From JBFMDN01 sp040753915 (GTDB taxonomy: Bacteria > Desulfobacterota > Desulfomonilia > Desulfomonilales > Desulfomonilaceae), in NCBI GenBank assembly GCA_040753915.1, contig JBFMDN010000014.1, positions 1-64,000 of the forward strand: a stretch of DNA of 64,000 bases. Reading direction: 5' to 3'. The notes beneath the pieces are model-generated. The model had not been told where the DNA came from, made no database searches, and saw nothing but the letters and a program-made list of their open reading frames with translations. Made by a program: the position numbers and the translations under genes. Shown piece by piece: positions 7,452-16,800 of this stretch; position 1 is the first letter of the stretch, and every line of letters begins with the position of its first letter.

Positions 7452-10106
7452 CTATAAGGCAGGAATGCGAGTAAGTGACCGGACCATCACAAACGGTTGT
7501 TCCCATTTGGTGAGATTGTTGAGCTTCAACGCGTGGAAATGATAGGGCACTAGTACCAAGCCCTCAGCGGCTCGGGACGACTCCTTCACCCGCACCCGAA
7601 CCGAATCTCCCGATACAGAGGTAATCATCACGAAGTCCCCGTCTTCCAATTCCAGCTTGTCGAGGTCCTGGGAGCTCATTTCAGCGAAAGCTTCCGGGCA
7701 GGCTTCCATGAGCGTGGAGCTCCATTGGGAAAAGGAACCGGAATGGAATTTGAGCGTGGTTGGTATCAAGCACATCAAGCCTTCTTCTGAACGGGTCTCC
7801 CCAATAGGTGGGGCAGGTGTGAGCTTTGGTCGTCGCCGCGGGAAGCCTCGCTCGTACAGGATTCCTGCGCCGGAGTCTTCGGAGTCCATGCAGGGCCACT
7901 GAATGCCTCCCCTTTCAAGGCGTTCATAGGATATTCCTCGATAGCTGTCCACTACGGTAGCGATCTCATTCATCACATCCCCGGGGTCTGCGTAGGACAT
8001 CGGTGGCTTCCCCATGAGGGTGGTAAGCGCGTTAAGAATTTCCAGGTCACTCTTGTTGCCATCCGGCTCGACGACTCGTCGCACTCGCTGTACGCGACGG
8101 TCAGCGCTTGTGAGCGTTCCATTGCTCTCCGCTAAAGATGCTACCGGAAGCGCCGCATCAGCTATATTGGCAGTGGCTGTAGGGAAGAGGTCTTGCACTA
8201 CCAGGAAGTCAAGGCTCTTCAGCGCCCTTTCCACTTGCTTCCGATCAGGATAGGTCTCAAGCGGGTTCTCCCCAACCACGTAGAGAGCGCGAAGATCTCC
8301 TTTCTCAGCCGCTCTCAGCATGGTGCGAGCATCCATCCCTCTGGAACGGGGAAGGGGAGATCCCCAGGTGATCTCGAATTTTTCGCGGGCACGCTCGTCC
8401 AGCAGGCTATAGCATCCCGGAAGGAGCTCGGGGGCTAATCCCATGTCCACAGCCCCCTGGGAGTTGGCCTTTTCGCCGAAGACATGAACCCCGCAAGATG
8501 GTTTCCCCAGTCGGCCGGTGATCAGGGCCATGCTTGCTGCAGCTTGCGTCAAGGCAAGGGTATTGCCCTGCCGGGTCATTCCGGTAGTCAAAATGATTGC
8601 CGCCCGCTCGGCACGAGCGTATTCGAGTGCGGCCGCACGTATTCTGTGGGGATCTACGCTGGCGAGCCTTCCTACGCGAGCCGGATCGTACTGCTCCAGG
8701 GAGTCGGCGAGATCACGGAATTCGTGTTCATCGATGTCCAAGTCTTCACCAGGTACCGATGAGCTCTCAATGATCACCTTAAGCATCGCATAGGCGACCA
8801 GGTGCTCGGTTCCGGGTCGAGTCTCCAGGTGAATACCCGGACGGAAGCAAAGCTTGGCCCTGATCGCGTCCACGACAATGACTCTGCCCCCTCTCGCTGG
8901 GCCGGTGGCCATGATGACCTCATTCTTGGCCACAGGGTGAGTCTCCGTGAGATCCGCTCCCAGTAACATGATAACGCTCGCGTTTCTGATTTCTCTTATG
9001 GAATTCGTACCCGCAGCATAACCGTACGCAGGGAGTAGGCCGTCCACCAGAGGCCTGTACGCGTAGCCACCGGCATGGTCCAGATGCGGGGTATCCAGAA
9101 CGGTACGGACGAAACGGTTAAGTACGTACGCAGCTTCGTTGGAGAGTCGCGCTGATCCGAAAGCCCCGAGACTCTCAGGTCCGAACCGGTTCTTGATTCT
9201 CAGGAATCCCTCGGCCACGAATTCCAATGCCTCGTCCCACTCGACAGGCTGCAAACGCCCTTGTCGCCGAATCAATGGCTTGGCAGGGCGATGCTGGGAA
9301 TAAACGTACGGCCAGCCGTACCGTCCTTTCACACAGAGTGTCCCCTCATACGGGCTGTCTGGAGGAGATGTGACGTACACCGTCTTCTTTTCCTTCGTCG
9401 AGAAGGTCAGGGCGCATCCAATGCTGCAAAACGAGCAGACTGTGTTGGTCTTTTTCAACTCAAACTGTCGGCCGGTACCCACCAACCATTTCGACGTGAT
9501 TGCTCCCACGGGACAGATCTGGACGCATTGGCCGCACAGCTCACAGTCGAGGGGGCCACCAAATCCGGTCGACACATCGAATTCGATCCCGCGATGTACG
9601 AAGCTGAGTTGGCCCTCTCCCTGCACCTCGTCGCAGATCCGCACACACAGTCCGCACCGTATACAAACGTCCATGTTGAAGCGGATGAAGTGAGAATTGT
9701 TCTCCACATAGTAACGACGAGTCTCCCTAGAAAAAGGAAGGTCAGCAATCTCATGCTCGTGCACCAACTGCTGGAACCGGCAGTCCCCTGCAGCGTCACA
9801 CGTGGGACACTGCAGTGGATGGCTTCTGAGGAGCAGCATCAGTTGCATCCGGCGGCTTTGCATCACGGAAGGCGAGCGTGTGGACACTCTCATCCCGTCT
9901 TCCACAGGAGTCAAGCACGCGCGCACCGTATGCTTGATTCCGTCAACCTCGGTTTCCACAAGACAAAGTCCGCACGCTCCGTATGGTTCCAAGCGCCTGT
10001 CGTGACACACGGTTGGTATGCGAGCTCCTGCTTCTCGTGCCGCCTCGAGTATCGTGGTGCCGCGGCACACAGAGACAACTCTTCCGTCGACGCTCAAAGT
10101 AACCAT
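7452..10106 (-). CDS. NuoG / formate-dehydrogenase-alpha-like iron-sulfur molybdopterin subunit lacking the catalytic Sec/Cys
   Basis: An 884-residue electron-transfer subunit. It has an N-terminal [2Fe-2S] domain (Cys34, 45, 48, 64), a His/Cys [4Fe-4S] site (His96, Cys100, 103, 109), a two-cluster ferredoxin domain (Cys148-158 and Cys188-198) and the FDH-type [4Fe-4S] domain (Cys224, 227, 231, 258). A full molybdopterin-oxidoreductase fold follows, with late motifs such as SQGAVDMGLAPELLPG that resemble formate dehydrogenase. Aligned by eye to E. coli FdhF (VDCCARVUHGPSVAGL), the Sec140 and His141 positions are Ala349 and Tyr350 in LDHAGGYAYRPLVDGL. Formate oxidation by the known mechanism is therefore unlikely. 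It is the third gene of a NuoE-NuoF-G set. It could serve a bifurcating oxidoreductase or the NuoEFG-like part (BamGHI) of a class II benzoyl-CoA reductase complex. Confidence 0.75.
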   Translation of the reverse strand: MVTLSVDGRVVSVCRGTTILEAAREAGARIPTVCHDRRLEPYGACGLCLVETEVDGIKHTVRACLTPVEDGMRVSTRSPSVMQSRRMQLMLLLRSHPLQCPTCDAAGDCRFQQLVHEHEIADLPFSRETRRYYVENNSHFIRFNMDVCIRCGLCVRICDEVQGEGQLSFVHRGIEFDVSTGFGGPLDCELCGQCVQICPVGAITSKWLVGTGRQFELKKTNTVCSFCSIGCALTFSTKEKKTVYVTSPPDSPYEGTLCVKGRYGWPYVYSQHRPAKPLIRRQGRLQPVEWDEALEFVAEGFLRIKNRFGPESLGAFGSARLSNEAAYVLNRFVRTVLDTPHLDHAGGYAYRPLVDGLLPAYGYAAGTNSIREIRNASVIMLLGADLTETHPVAKNEVIMATGPARGGRVIVVDAIRAKLCFRPGIHLETRPGTEHLVAYAMLKVIIESSSVPGEDLDIDEHEFRDLADSLEQYDPARVGRLASVDPHRIRAAALEYARAERAAIILTTGMTRQGNTLALTQAAASMALITGRLGKPSCGVHVFGEKANSQGAVDMGLAPELLPGCYSLLDERAREKFEITWGSPLPRSRGMDARTMLRAAEKGDLRALYVVGENPLETYPDRKQVERALKSLDFLVVQDLFPTATANIADAALPVASLAESNGTLTSADRRVQRVRRVVEPDGNKSDLEILNALTTLMGKPPMSYADPGDVMNEIATVVDSYRGISYERLERGGIQWPCMDSEDSGAGILYERGFPRRRPKLTPAPPIGETRSEEGLMCLIPTTLKFHSGSFSQWSSTLMEACPEAFAEMSSQDLDKLELEDGDFVMITSVSGDSVRVRVKESSRAAEGLVLVPYHFHALKLNNLTKWEQPFVMVRSLTRIPAL

Positions 10107-10187
10107 GGTGTTATCCCGGCTGCCCGCGTGATAGGTCCGGTCTGCGCAGCCACGCTCGTTGGAACCTATCCCTCGGAACCACGCTTT

Positions 10188-11984
10188 CTATCTGATGGCA
10201 TCGAAACGGCAGCTCTTAATGCACATCCTGCACTTGATGCACTTGTCTCGGTCTATCCAGGCGACTTCCTTCTTCTTCCAAACGATCGCGTCCGAAGGGC
10301 ATCTCTTGTGGCAGAGACCGCATTTAGCACATTTGTCCTCAATGACCCGGAAGTCGATGAGATCTACGCACGACAGGGCAGGACAATGCTTTTCGTGGAT
10401 GTGAGCATCGTATTCATCTCGGAAATACCGAATCGTCGATAGTACCGGATTGGGAGCGGTCTTCCCGAGACCACAGGAAGAGATGGTACCCACATGCCGG
10501 GCCAGACCCTCGAGGAATTGCACGTCCCCTTCCGTGCCCCGTCCCTCCACGATGTCGGTGAGCTTGTCGTGCATGACTTTCAGTCCTTCGCGGCAGGAAG
10601 TGCACTTTCCGCAAGACTCTTCCATCAGAAACGTTGTGAAGAACCGTGCAGTGTCCACCATGCACGTTGTCTGGTCCATCACCACTACGCCCCCTGACCC
10701 CATCATGGCGCCGGCGCCCCTCAACGATTCGTAGTCTATGACCAGATGTTCTAGACCCGACGGGATGCAGCCCCCTGAGGGACCTCCGATCTGGACCGCC
10801 TTAAATCTACGCTTGTTCCGTATGCCGCCGCCAATGTCGAAGATCAGACTCCCAAGACTAGTCCCCATGGGCACTTCCACCAGCCCCACATTATTGACTG
10901 CGCCCGTAAGCGCAAAGACCTTGGTACCTTTGCTGTCCTTAGTACCGATAGCGGCAAACCAGTCGGCTCCATTTAGAATAATGGGGTTTATGTTTGCAAA
11001 AGTCTCGACGTTATTTATTACGGTTGGGCAACCGAAGAGCCCGCTCTGAACCGGAAAAGGCGGTCTGTGTCGGGGTGCGCCCCTGAGCCCTTGGAGAGAC
11101 TGGATCAGAGCGGTCTCCTCGCCACAAACAAACGCTCCCGCACCCGGATAGATCTCGATATCGAAATCGAACCCTGAGTCGAGAATGTCTTTCCCGAGTA
11201 GTCCATAGTTTCGCGCGTCACTTATGGCCTTTTCAAGGCGCTCAATTGCCAGGGGATACTCGGCTCGGACATATATGCTCCCGCGCTCGGCACCTACAGC
11301 GTAGCCAGCTATCGCCATGCCTTCCAGGACGGAGTGAGGATCCCCCTCCATCACGGCCCGGTCCATGAAAGCGCCTGGGTCTCCCTCGTCCCCGTTGCAG
11401 ATAATATATTTCGGGAAACGATCGGACTGCCTGCAGGCCTCCCATTTCACCCCTGTCCTGAAGCCCGCACCCCCTCTGCCCCTCAGGCCCGAGCTCTTAA
11501 CCGTCTCGACAACGCTTTGCGGAGTCATTTCCTGGAGCGCTTTGGCCAGTGCAGCATAACCGTCAAAAGCTATGTATTCGTCTATACTTTCTGCATCTAT
11601 CAGGCCTCGGTTGCGGAGCACGATGAGTCTCTGGCGACTGTAGAAGTCAGTATCCTTCATCAACGGTACAGGGATCGCAGGTTGGCCGTTCTTCACCACC
11701 AATTCGTCGACGATTCTGCCCTTCGCAACGTGTTCCTCGACGATGAGCGGAACGTGCTGAGGCGTGAGGCGACTGTAAAGGACGCGTTCCGGTAGTGCCT
11801 CCATGATCGGGCCACTGGAGCATAATCCACTACAGTCTGCCATCAGAACCTGGACCCGGTCTCTCAAATTTCTCCTGGTCAGTTCCTGTTCCAAGGCTGC
11901 CTTGATATCCCGGCTGCCGCGGGCTACACACAGCGTGCCTGGACACAGCCTGAGCTGCATCTTGTTCACAGGCATTGCACTCAT
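10188..11984 (-). CDS. NuoF/HndC-like NADH-binding flavoprotein with C-terminal ferredoxin
   Basis: The NAD(H)- and FMN-binding subunit of a NuoEFG-type complex. In order: an N-terminal thioredoxin-like [2Fe-2S] domain (LCPGTLCVARG, CSGLC), the NADH/FMN domain (GLRGRGGAGFRTGVKW, then NGDEGDPGAFMDR), an SLBB segment, a [4Fe-4S] site (ESCGKCTSCREG) and two ferredoxin clusters (CAKCGLCHKRCP, CIKCRMCIKSC). This is the architecture of NADP-reducing hydrogenase and bifurcating diaphorase subunits. The frame opens at 12068 and would overlap the NuoE gene by 17 bp. I chose the ATG at 11984 because GGAG precedes it at about 10 nt, giving 598 residues. It receives or donates electrons between NAD(H) and the Fe-S chain of the neighbouring G-like subunit. 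Confidence 0.85.
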   Translation of the reverse strand: MSAMPVNKMQLRLCPGTLCVARGSRDIKAALEQELTRRNLRDRVQVLMADCSGLCSSGPIMEALPERVLYSRLTPQHVPLIVEEHVAKGRIVDELVVKNGQPAIPVPLMKDTDFYSRQRLIVLRNRGLIDAESIDEYIAFDGYAALAKALQEMTPQSVVETVKSSGLRGRGGAGFRTGVKWEACRQSDRFPKYIICNGDEGDPGAFMDRAVMEGDPHSVLEGMAIAGYAVGAERGSIYVRAEYPLAIERLEKAISDARNYGLLGKDILDSGFDFDIEIYPGAGAFVCGEETALIQSLQGLRGAPRHRPPFPVQSGLFGCPTVINNVETFANINPIILNGADWFAAIGTKDSKGTKVFALTGAVNNVGLVEVPMGTSLGSLIFDIGGGIRNKRRFKAVQIGGPSGGCIPSGLEHLVIDYESLRGAGAMMGSGGVVVMDQTTCMVDTARFFTTFLMEESCGKCTSCREGLKVMHDKLTDIVEGRGTEGDVQFLEGLARHVGTISSCGLGKTAPNPVLSTIRYFRDEYDAHIHEKHCPALSCVDLIDFRVIEDKCAKCGLCHKRCPSDAIVWKKKEVAWIDRDKCIKCRMCIKSCRFDAIR

Positions 11985-12051
11985 ATAGGATTGTCTCCCG
12001 GGCTGGTCCGGGCCCTGCAGGGTCCCAATCGGATCCATGGCACGTCCGGAG

Positions 12052-12585
12052 CTATTGGTAGACGTCAAGCTTTCTCATAGCATCCCGCGGCGTGACTCCG
12101 GCTTGCACGCAGCCATCCACGAGCATTACCGGCGCCAATCCGCATGCCCCCAAGCACCGCACCGCTTCAACGGTGAACCTTCCGTCACGGGAAGTCTGGC
12201 CCACATCGGCTCCTGTACCGTTGACTATGCTGGCGAGGACATCCTTCGAGCCCTTGACATAACAGGCTGTTCCCAAGCAGAGCCGAACTGTGTGTCGTCC
12301 CCGAGGGGTCATGGAGAAAAAGGAATAGAACGTTACCACGCCATACACACGAGACGCTGGTATCCCGAATCCGCGGGCGAGTCGACGCTGCACTTCTTCG
12401 GGCAAGTAGCCGAATATCTCCTGAGCTTCTTTGAGAGCCGGAATGAGATACCTCGACTCGCCTGCATACTTGTCGATGACGCAGTCTAACTTATCAAGCT
12501 GTCCTCGCTGTATGATCGGTACATCTTGCCACAGCATCTTGTCTGGAACAGCTCCTGATGCTTTCACTTTTTCCTCCCTGCGCAT
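12052..12585 (-). CDS. NuoE-like [2Fe-2S] thioredoxin-fold subunit
   Basis: A 177-residue member of the complex I 24-kDa/NuoE family. The helical N-terminal part (ALKEAQEIFGYLPEEVQRRL) and GVVTFYSFF are typical. The C-terminal thioredoxin-like domain has the four cluster ligands in CLGTAC and CLGAC. It is the first of the three NuoEFG-like genes on the minus strand and sits 84 bp past a DUF4242-like gene. In diaphorase modules this subunit carries the off-path [2Fe-2S] centre next to the flavin of NuoF. No promoter is evident directly upstream, so it is probably transcribed from the sigma-54 promoter near 13.79 kb together with the two genes before it. Confidence 0.87.
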   Translation of the reverse strand: MRREEKVKASGAVPDKMLWQDVPIIQRGQLDKLDCVIDKYAGESRYLIPALKEAQEIFGYLPEEVQRRLARGFGIPASRVYGVVTFYSFFSMTPRGRHTVRLCLGTACYVKGSKDVLASIVNGTGADVGQTSRDGRFTVEAVRCLGACGLAPVMLVDGCVQAGVTPRDAMRKLDVYQ

Positions 12586-12668
12586 TGCACACCAGTGCCT
12601 TGCGCGATGCTTCAGCTCTCGCGTTTGAGAGACTAACGAGCCTCACGCGTATCGAATCCCACTATCCC

Positions 12669-12932
12669 TCAATCTTCTCGGCCCACCCAGTCGGCAGGGG
12701 TGGTCTGCTCAACCTCGATAATGTCTTCCCAGGGAACCTCGTGGTCGCGAAAGATCTCCTCCAATGCCTTCTTGTGTGGGGCTTCCCACCAACAAAAGCG
12801 TCTGCCTTTCTCCAGGTTGTACCAGGTCTTCAGCCATATGGCCCTTCTCTCCTTTGCCAGCTCAACCCACCTGCCCGCGATTCTCTCCCGGGGGACCTCT
12901 GGCTCATTGTGGATCGCCAAGTAGTGAGGCAT
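12669..12932 (-). CDS. Small DUF4242-like protein
   Basis: An 87-residue protein starting MPHYLAIHNEPEVP, with the compact FCWWEAP segment followed by an amphipathic helix (LEEIFRDHEVPW). This resembles the DUF4242 ferredoxin-like fold, whose one studied relative binds nickel. No signal peptide is visible. It is paralogous to the N-terminal half of the next gene upstream (MPRYLTMHEE, YCEWDAP, EVFRDLGIKW). Both precede the NuoEFG-like genes on the same strand, so a role linked to that complex, such as cofactor handling or assembly, is possible. The function is unknown. Confidence 0.65.
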   Translation of the reverse strand: MPHYLAIHNEPEVPRERIAGRWVELAKERRAIWLKTWYNLEKGRRFCWWEAPHKKALEEIFRDHEVPWEDIIEVEQTTPADWVGRED

Positions 12933-13116
12933 TTTCCCCTCCGTCTTCGTCCTGTAATGCGCCGCATTGAGCCCCTCTGCACGAGCGCCCTCTTCTGGGC
13001 AAGTGTGAAACCCGCAGCTTGCCTCATAGAGCGCAGCAAGCCCGCCCTTGACTCAAGGTCCCGAGTGGGCCGCAATTCTCAACGCGTGTCACGGTAAAGA
13101 CCTTTGAGCTTGTGCT

Positions 13117-13662
13117 TTACGCCTCGAACCTCGCTCGCTCTTGGTGTTTGACCAGGTCGAAGAAGTCGCATCTCGAGCAGGCCTCTATTTTCGCCTCGAA
13201 GGTGTCCTGGCTCCCTCCATGGCACAGGGTGCCCAAGATGTTCCAACAAGACCTGCCGGCGTACAGCCCTCTATTCTTTCCCCAAAGCATGCGATCTTCC
13301 GCTACGGGGCAAATTCTCCCTTGATCTGTTTGGGCTCCCCCGGGCTCCTTCCCGCAATTCATGACTTCCCAACAATTCAGCACGAGTGGGCGAGTTTTCA
13401 CTTCCCAGAAACGCCATTCCGAAGCCTTGGTGATGTCCACTTCCAGGATTTCGGACCATTTGATCCCCAGGTCACGGAAAACCTCTTCTATCACCTGGGC
13501 AGTCGGCGCATCCCATTCGCAGTAGCGCTTGCCCAACTCCATGTTGAAGAGCGTCATTCGCCAGTTGGCCCTTCTTTCGTTTTTTGCGATTTCGGTCCAC
13601 CTGGATTCGAGCATCACCCGGTCTACGACCGTCTCCTCGTGCATGGTCAAGTATCTTGGCAT
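13117..13662 (-). CDS. DUF4242-like domain fused to a two-CW cysteine domain
   Basis: A 181-residue protein. Residues 1-90 repeat the DUF4242-like fold of the next gene downstream. Residues 95-175 form a cysteine-rich module (CWEVMNCGKEPGG, CPVAED, CWNILGTLC, CSRCDFF) of the type called two-CW, found attached to many deltaproteobacterial signalling and redox proteins. The spaced cysteines suggest a metal or Fe-S site. ATG 13662 follows GGAGGA. A sigma-54 promoter lies about 120 bp upstream, making this the likely first gene of an operon continuing through the second DUF4242-like gene and NuoEFG. Its role is unknown. Confidence 0.7.
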   Translation of the reverse strand: MPRYLTMHEETVVDRVMLESRWTEIAKNERRANWRMTLFNMELGKRYCEWDAPTAQVIEEVFRDLGIKWSEILEVDITKASEWRFWEVKTRPLVLNCWEVMNCGKEPGGAQTDQGRICPVAEDRMLWGKNRGLYAGRSCWNILGTLCHGGSQDTFEAKIEACSRCDFFDLVKHQERARFEA

Positions 13663-14058
13663 GTCTTTCCTCCTCCTGAATTGTGTAGTTGCCGCTCGTC
13701 TGCCTTACGCGCGAAAGAAAGATCTTTTGCTCACCTCCTGTCAGGCTTGGAGACTGACATGCCTCCGTCGCTTGCGTGAAGCATTTCCCGTGCCAGGCAG
13801 CCCCGAAGAAAACGCAAATGATAACTGATTTGAATGACACAACATTATCCGAGTGTTGCTTGTGATGGAGAGAGTGGCGGCAGGTCAGTCGGAAGGAGCA
13901 ACCGTCGGAAAATCAGACGGGCCTCTGACTTGATGAATTATATTAATAAGTTGCAAGAAGAGCTGTACGTCGAGAACTTCGACGTACCATTGATCCCCCA
14001 AAGGATATCAGAGGGTTACCTCAAAGCTGAATGTCCGGAAACTCGACGGTTAGGGTAC
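13663..14058. other. Promoter region, no gene seen
   Basis: About 400 bp between the DUF4242/two-CW gene and the PAS activator gene, both on the minus strand. It contains the -24/-12 element at 13780-13795 and presumably its activator sites. A weak open frame on the plus strand (13834-14121) runs into the activator gene and has no support. Confidence 0.6.
13780..13795 (-). promoter_or_regulatory. Sigma-54 (-24/-12) promoter of the DUF4242/NuoEFG operon
   Basis: Minus-strand sequence TGGCAC-GGGAA-ATGCT matches the consensus except for one base of the -12 box, with correct GG-N10-GC spacing. It lies about 118 bp upstream of ATG 13662, and the sigma-54 activator gene 14059-16800 is adjacent. 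Confidence 0.7.
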
Positions 14059-16800
14059 CTAGGGGGACTCGTCAGTCTCGATCCCGAACTGTCTTATGTA
14101 CTGGTAGAGGGAGTCGCGTGATATACCAAGCAAACGTGCGGCAGCCGTTTTGTTCCCACTACACCGTCTCAATGCCTCCGCACAGAGAGAATGCTTCACC
14201 TGGTCAGTAATCGTTCGAAGATTGCCCGAGGCCGGAACGTGCAGGTCGTGCCGCGATTCCTCATGGCCTCCTGGAACGGAGGGAATCGGAACTGAAAAGG
14301 GGCTGTTTCCGTCCCAGAGTATCAAAGCTCTCTCAAGAGCGTTTCGCAGTTCCCTGACATTGCCTGGCCAATGATACTTCGACATTGCAATCACACTGGC
14401 AGGATCGATCACAGGGATTTGCGTGAGCTGCAATTCCGCCGCAAGCTTTGCCATGATCTCTTCGAGCAGTATTGGAAGGTCTTCTATCCTTTCTCGCAAG
14501 GGAGGAACGGCAATGGTCAGCACGTTCAGACGATAGAAGAGTGCCTGAAGAAACCGGCCTGCCGCTATTTCGGATTCCAAATCACGGTGGGTGGCTGCCA
14601 GGATCCTGGCATTGACACTTATGGTCTTCTGCCCTCCCACGCGGACAAAGGACTTGGTGTCCAGGAACGTGAGCAGCTTGGCTTGCATTGGGAGCGGCAG
14701 CTCGCCGATTTCGTTGAGAAGCAGTGTGCCACCTTCCGCAAGCTCCAATAGCCCTCTCTTGGTGCCACGAGCACCCGTGAATGCCCCCGGCTCGTGGCCG
14801 AACAGCTCCGACTCGGCCAGTTCCTTCGAGATTGCTGCACAGTTTATGGCGAAGAACGGTCCGTTGCACCGTCTGGATCGATCGTGGATCCACCGCGCCA
14901 GGAAGTCCTTTCCGCTGCCAGATTCCCCGACGATCAGGATGATGCTTTGTCCGCACGCGGCATAATAGGCATCTTTGAGAGTGATTCCCATCGCCCCAGA
15001 TGGGTAGTGTCTGATCGCTACGTGACCGTCAGGGGTAACTCGCTTGCGATCGGTTATATCCCGAGAGATTCCGCATAACCCTATTATTTCCCCCAAGCTG
15101 TTATGCATGGGCACTCGGATTTCGTGAAAGGTCTTGAGAATGCCCCTGATGCGCCTAGTCTGTTCGTGCTCTATTACGCGACCGCCAAGAACTCTGGTGT
15201 CCACATCCCTGATGTAAAGCGAGCCCTCGTGACCGAAGAGCTGCTCAAATGTTCGGCCGATGATTTTGGAGGCAGGCAGGCCGAGCATCCTTTCCATGGC
15301 GGGATTTACATGAGTGTACTTCAGAGATCGGTCTTTGAGGAAGATACTGTCCTCTGCTGCCTCGAAAATGGTTCGGAAACGCTCCTCGCTCTGGCGTAGA
15401 GCGTCTTCGGCTCGCTTTCGATCGGCAATTTCTGCGAGTAGGCTCTCGTTAGCCCTCTTGAGCTCGACCGTGCGCTCTTCTACGCGTTGCTCGAGCTCCT
15501 CGTTCATTCTTCTAAGGGCATCCTGAGCGCGCTTTTCCGCGCTTATGTCTCTAATGAAAACAGCCACACCTCCGACGTCTCGATCGGCTCCGAAGACAGG
15601 GTAACAACTTATGTCAAAGCACGAGCGCCCCCTCCGGTCTTCCCACCTAACGGGCATTCGAGTTTGAGCCACCAAATCGAACTGCACCCTTCTCTCTGCC
15701 GCTGCATCCTGTGTCAGGAAATCGAAGCAGCATTTTCCGATGAGCTCATCAGGGTCCTTGCCAAGGCTTTGGACAAGAGGCTTATTGAACGCAAGAAAAT
15801 TCCCCTCGGCATCCAGGAGACATGCCATTTCTGTTGTGGCATTGAGGAGGGCTTCGAATCTCTCCTTGTTCACCTTGACCTGTTCTTCCGCCCGTCGTCG
15901 CTCGGTCACGTCGAGCGAGTATTCGATGACCTGTGCCACATCCCCGTGCTGATCGACAATCGGATACGCAAATATCTCGAAGAACCTCGGATCCCCAGAC
16001 TGGTCGTAATGAACATGCTCCGATTTTGCAGGAGCTTTGTTCCTGAGAACCAATTGCAAAGGACAGGGGTGCTCGGAACCCGTGCATGGCTCAGTGCGGC
16101 CATGAGTAAGAGCGTAACAGGTGCCCTTGCGTGTCGAGTACATCAGCCTCGTTGCAGAATTCGCATGCACTACCTCGTAAGTACGTGCGTCAATTACGTA
16201 AAACGGGTGAGCCAATGATTCCAGCACGCAGCTCAAAAACTCGTTTTGCTCGCTGATCTTCTCTTGTGCTCGCTTGCGGTCAGTGATGTCCCGCAAACGG
16301 ATTACGCTGCCCGCGGCTTTGCCAGTCCTGTCAGAAAATATCGCACCACTGATGCTAACGTCCAGGATTCGGCCGTCCTTGGTCAAGCGCCTCGTCTCTT
16401 GATTGCAAAAGTTCTCTCCCCGCAGGATCTTGTTGACCAATTCCTTGGTTTCAGGCCAGTTCTCCTCGGGAACAAAATCTATCCTTTTTCCTTCAAGCTC
16501 ATCGAAGGTCCATCCGAAAACGCGGGAAAACGCGGGATTGATATAAGATGGAATACCATCCATGTCGTAAACAACAATTGGATCCGGCGAGGCCTCGAGA
16601 AGTCCTTGATAGAACTCTGCCGTCCTCTGGGACTCTTCGTAGAGTTCCTTATGATGCTGCCAAATCTCTTGAAGCTGTTCCTCGGTTCGCTTTCGGTCCC
16701 CGATGCATTGGGCAAGTAGTGACTCTAGCTCCGCAACACGACGCTGCGTCGCCGCAAGCTCGCGTGCGAGATCGCTCCTTGTTTGTTCGCTGTCTTCCAT
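14059..16800 (-). CDS. Multi-PAS sigma-54-dependent transcription activator
   Basis: A 913-residue cytoplasmic regulator without a receiver domain. After an N-terminal coiled coil come four PAS/PAC units (one starts GLLEASPDPIVVYDMDG, one SLKYTHVNPAMERMLG), with a second long coiled coil before the last PAS. Next is an AAA+ domain with Walker A GESGSGKD near residue 625 and an intact GAFTGA loop, and finally a Fis-type HTH (NKTAAARLLGISRDSLYQY). It should sense one or more small ligands or a redox state directly and activate sigma-54 RNA polymerase. It is the nearest such activator to the sigma-54 promoter at 13.79 kb, so the DUF4242/NuoEFG operon is its most likely target. An ATG at 16800 starts the gene. 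Confidence 0.9.
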   Translation of the reverse strand: MEDSEQTRSDLARELAATQRRVAELESLLAQCIGDRKRTEEQLQEIWQHHKELYEESQRTAEFYQGLLEASPDPIVVYDMDGIPSYINPAFSRVFGWTFDELEGKRIDFVPEENWPETKELVNKILRGENFCNQETRRLTKDGRILDVSISGAIFSDRTGKAAGSVIRLRDITDRKRAQEKISEQNEFLSCVLESLAHPFYVIDARTYEVVHANSATRLMYSTRKGTCYALTHGRTEPCTGSEHPCPLQLVLRNKAPAKSEHVHYDQSGDPRFFEIFAYPIVDQHGDVAQVIEYSLDVTERRRAEEQVKVNKERFEALLNATTEMACLLDAEGNFLAFNKPLVQSLGKDPDELIGKCCFDFLTQDAAAERRVQFDLVAQTRMPVRWEDRRGRSCFDISCYPVFGADRDVGGVAVFIRDISAEKRAQDALRRMNEELEQRVEERTVELKRANESLLAEIADRKRAEDALRQSEERFRTIFEAAEDSIFLKDRSLKYTHVNPAMERMLGLPASKIIGRTFEQLFGHEGSLYIRDVDTRVLGGRVIEHEQTRRIRGILKTFHEIRVPMHNSLGEIIGLCGISRDITDRKRVTPDGHVAIRHYPSGAMGITLKDAYYAACGQSIILIVGESGSGKDFLARWIHDRSRRCNGPFFAINCAAISKELAESELFGHEPGAFTGARGTKRGLLELAEGGTLLLNEIGELPLPMQAKLLTFLDTKSFVRVGGQKTISVNARILAATHRDLESEIAAGRFLQALFYRLNVLTIAVPPLRERIEDLPILLEEIMAKLAAELQLTQIPVIDPASVIAMSKYHWPGNVRELRNALERALILWDGNSPFSVPIPSVPGGHEESRHDLHVPASGNLRTITDQVKHSLCAEALRRCSGNKTAAARLLGISRDSLYQYIRQFGIETDESP

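Noticed and set aside
7300..7506. Upstream extension of the PAS kinase frame
   Set aside because: It runs into the coding region of the FDH-like gene and has no protein character; starts at 7299 or 7365 fit better.
12590..12620. GGCAC...TGCA upstream of the NuoE-like gene as a sigma-54 promoter
   Set aside because: On the minus strand the GG-to-GC spacing is 9, one short of the required 10, and the better element at 13780-13795 explains the operon.
13834..14121. Open frame of 95 codons on the plus strand
   Set aside because: It overlaps the end of the PAS activator gene, has no ribosome site and resembles no family.
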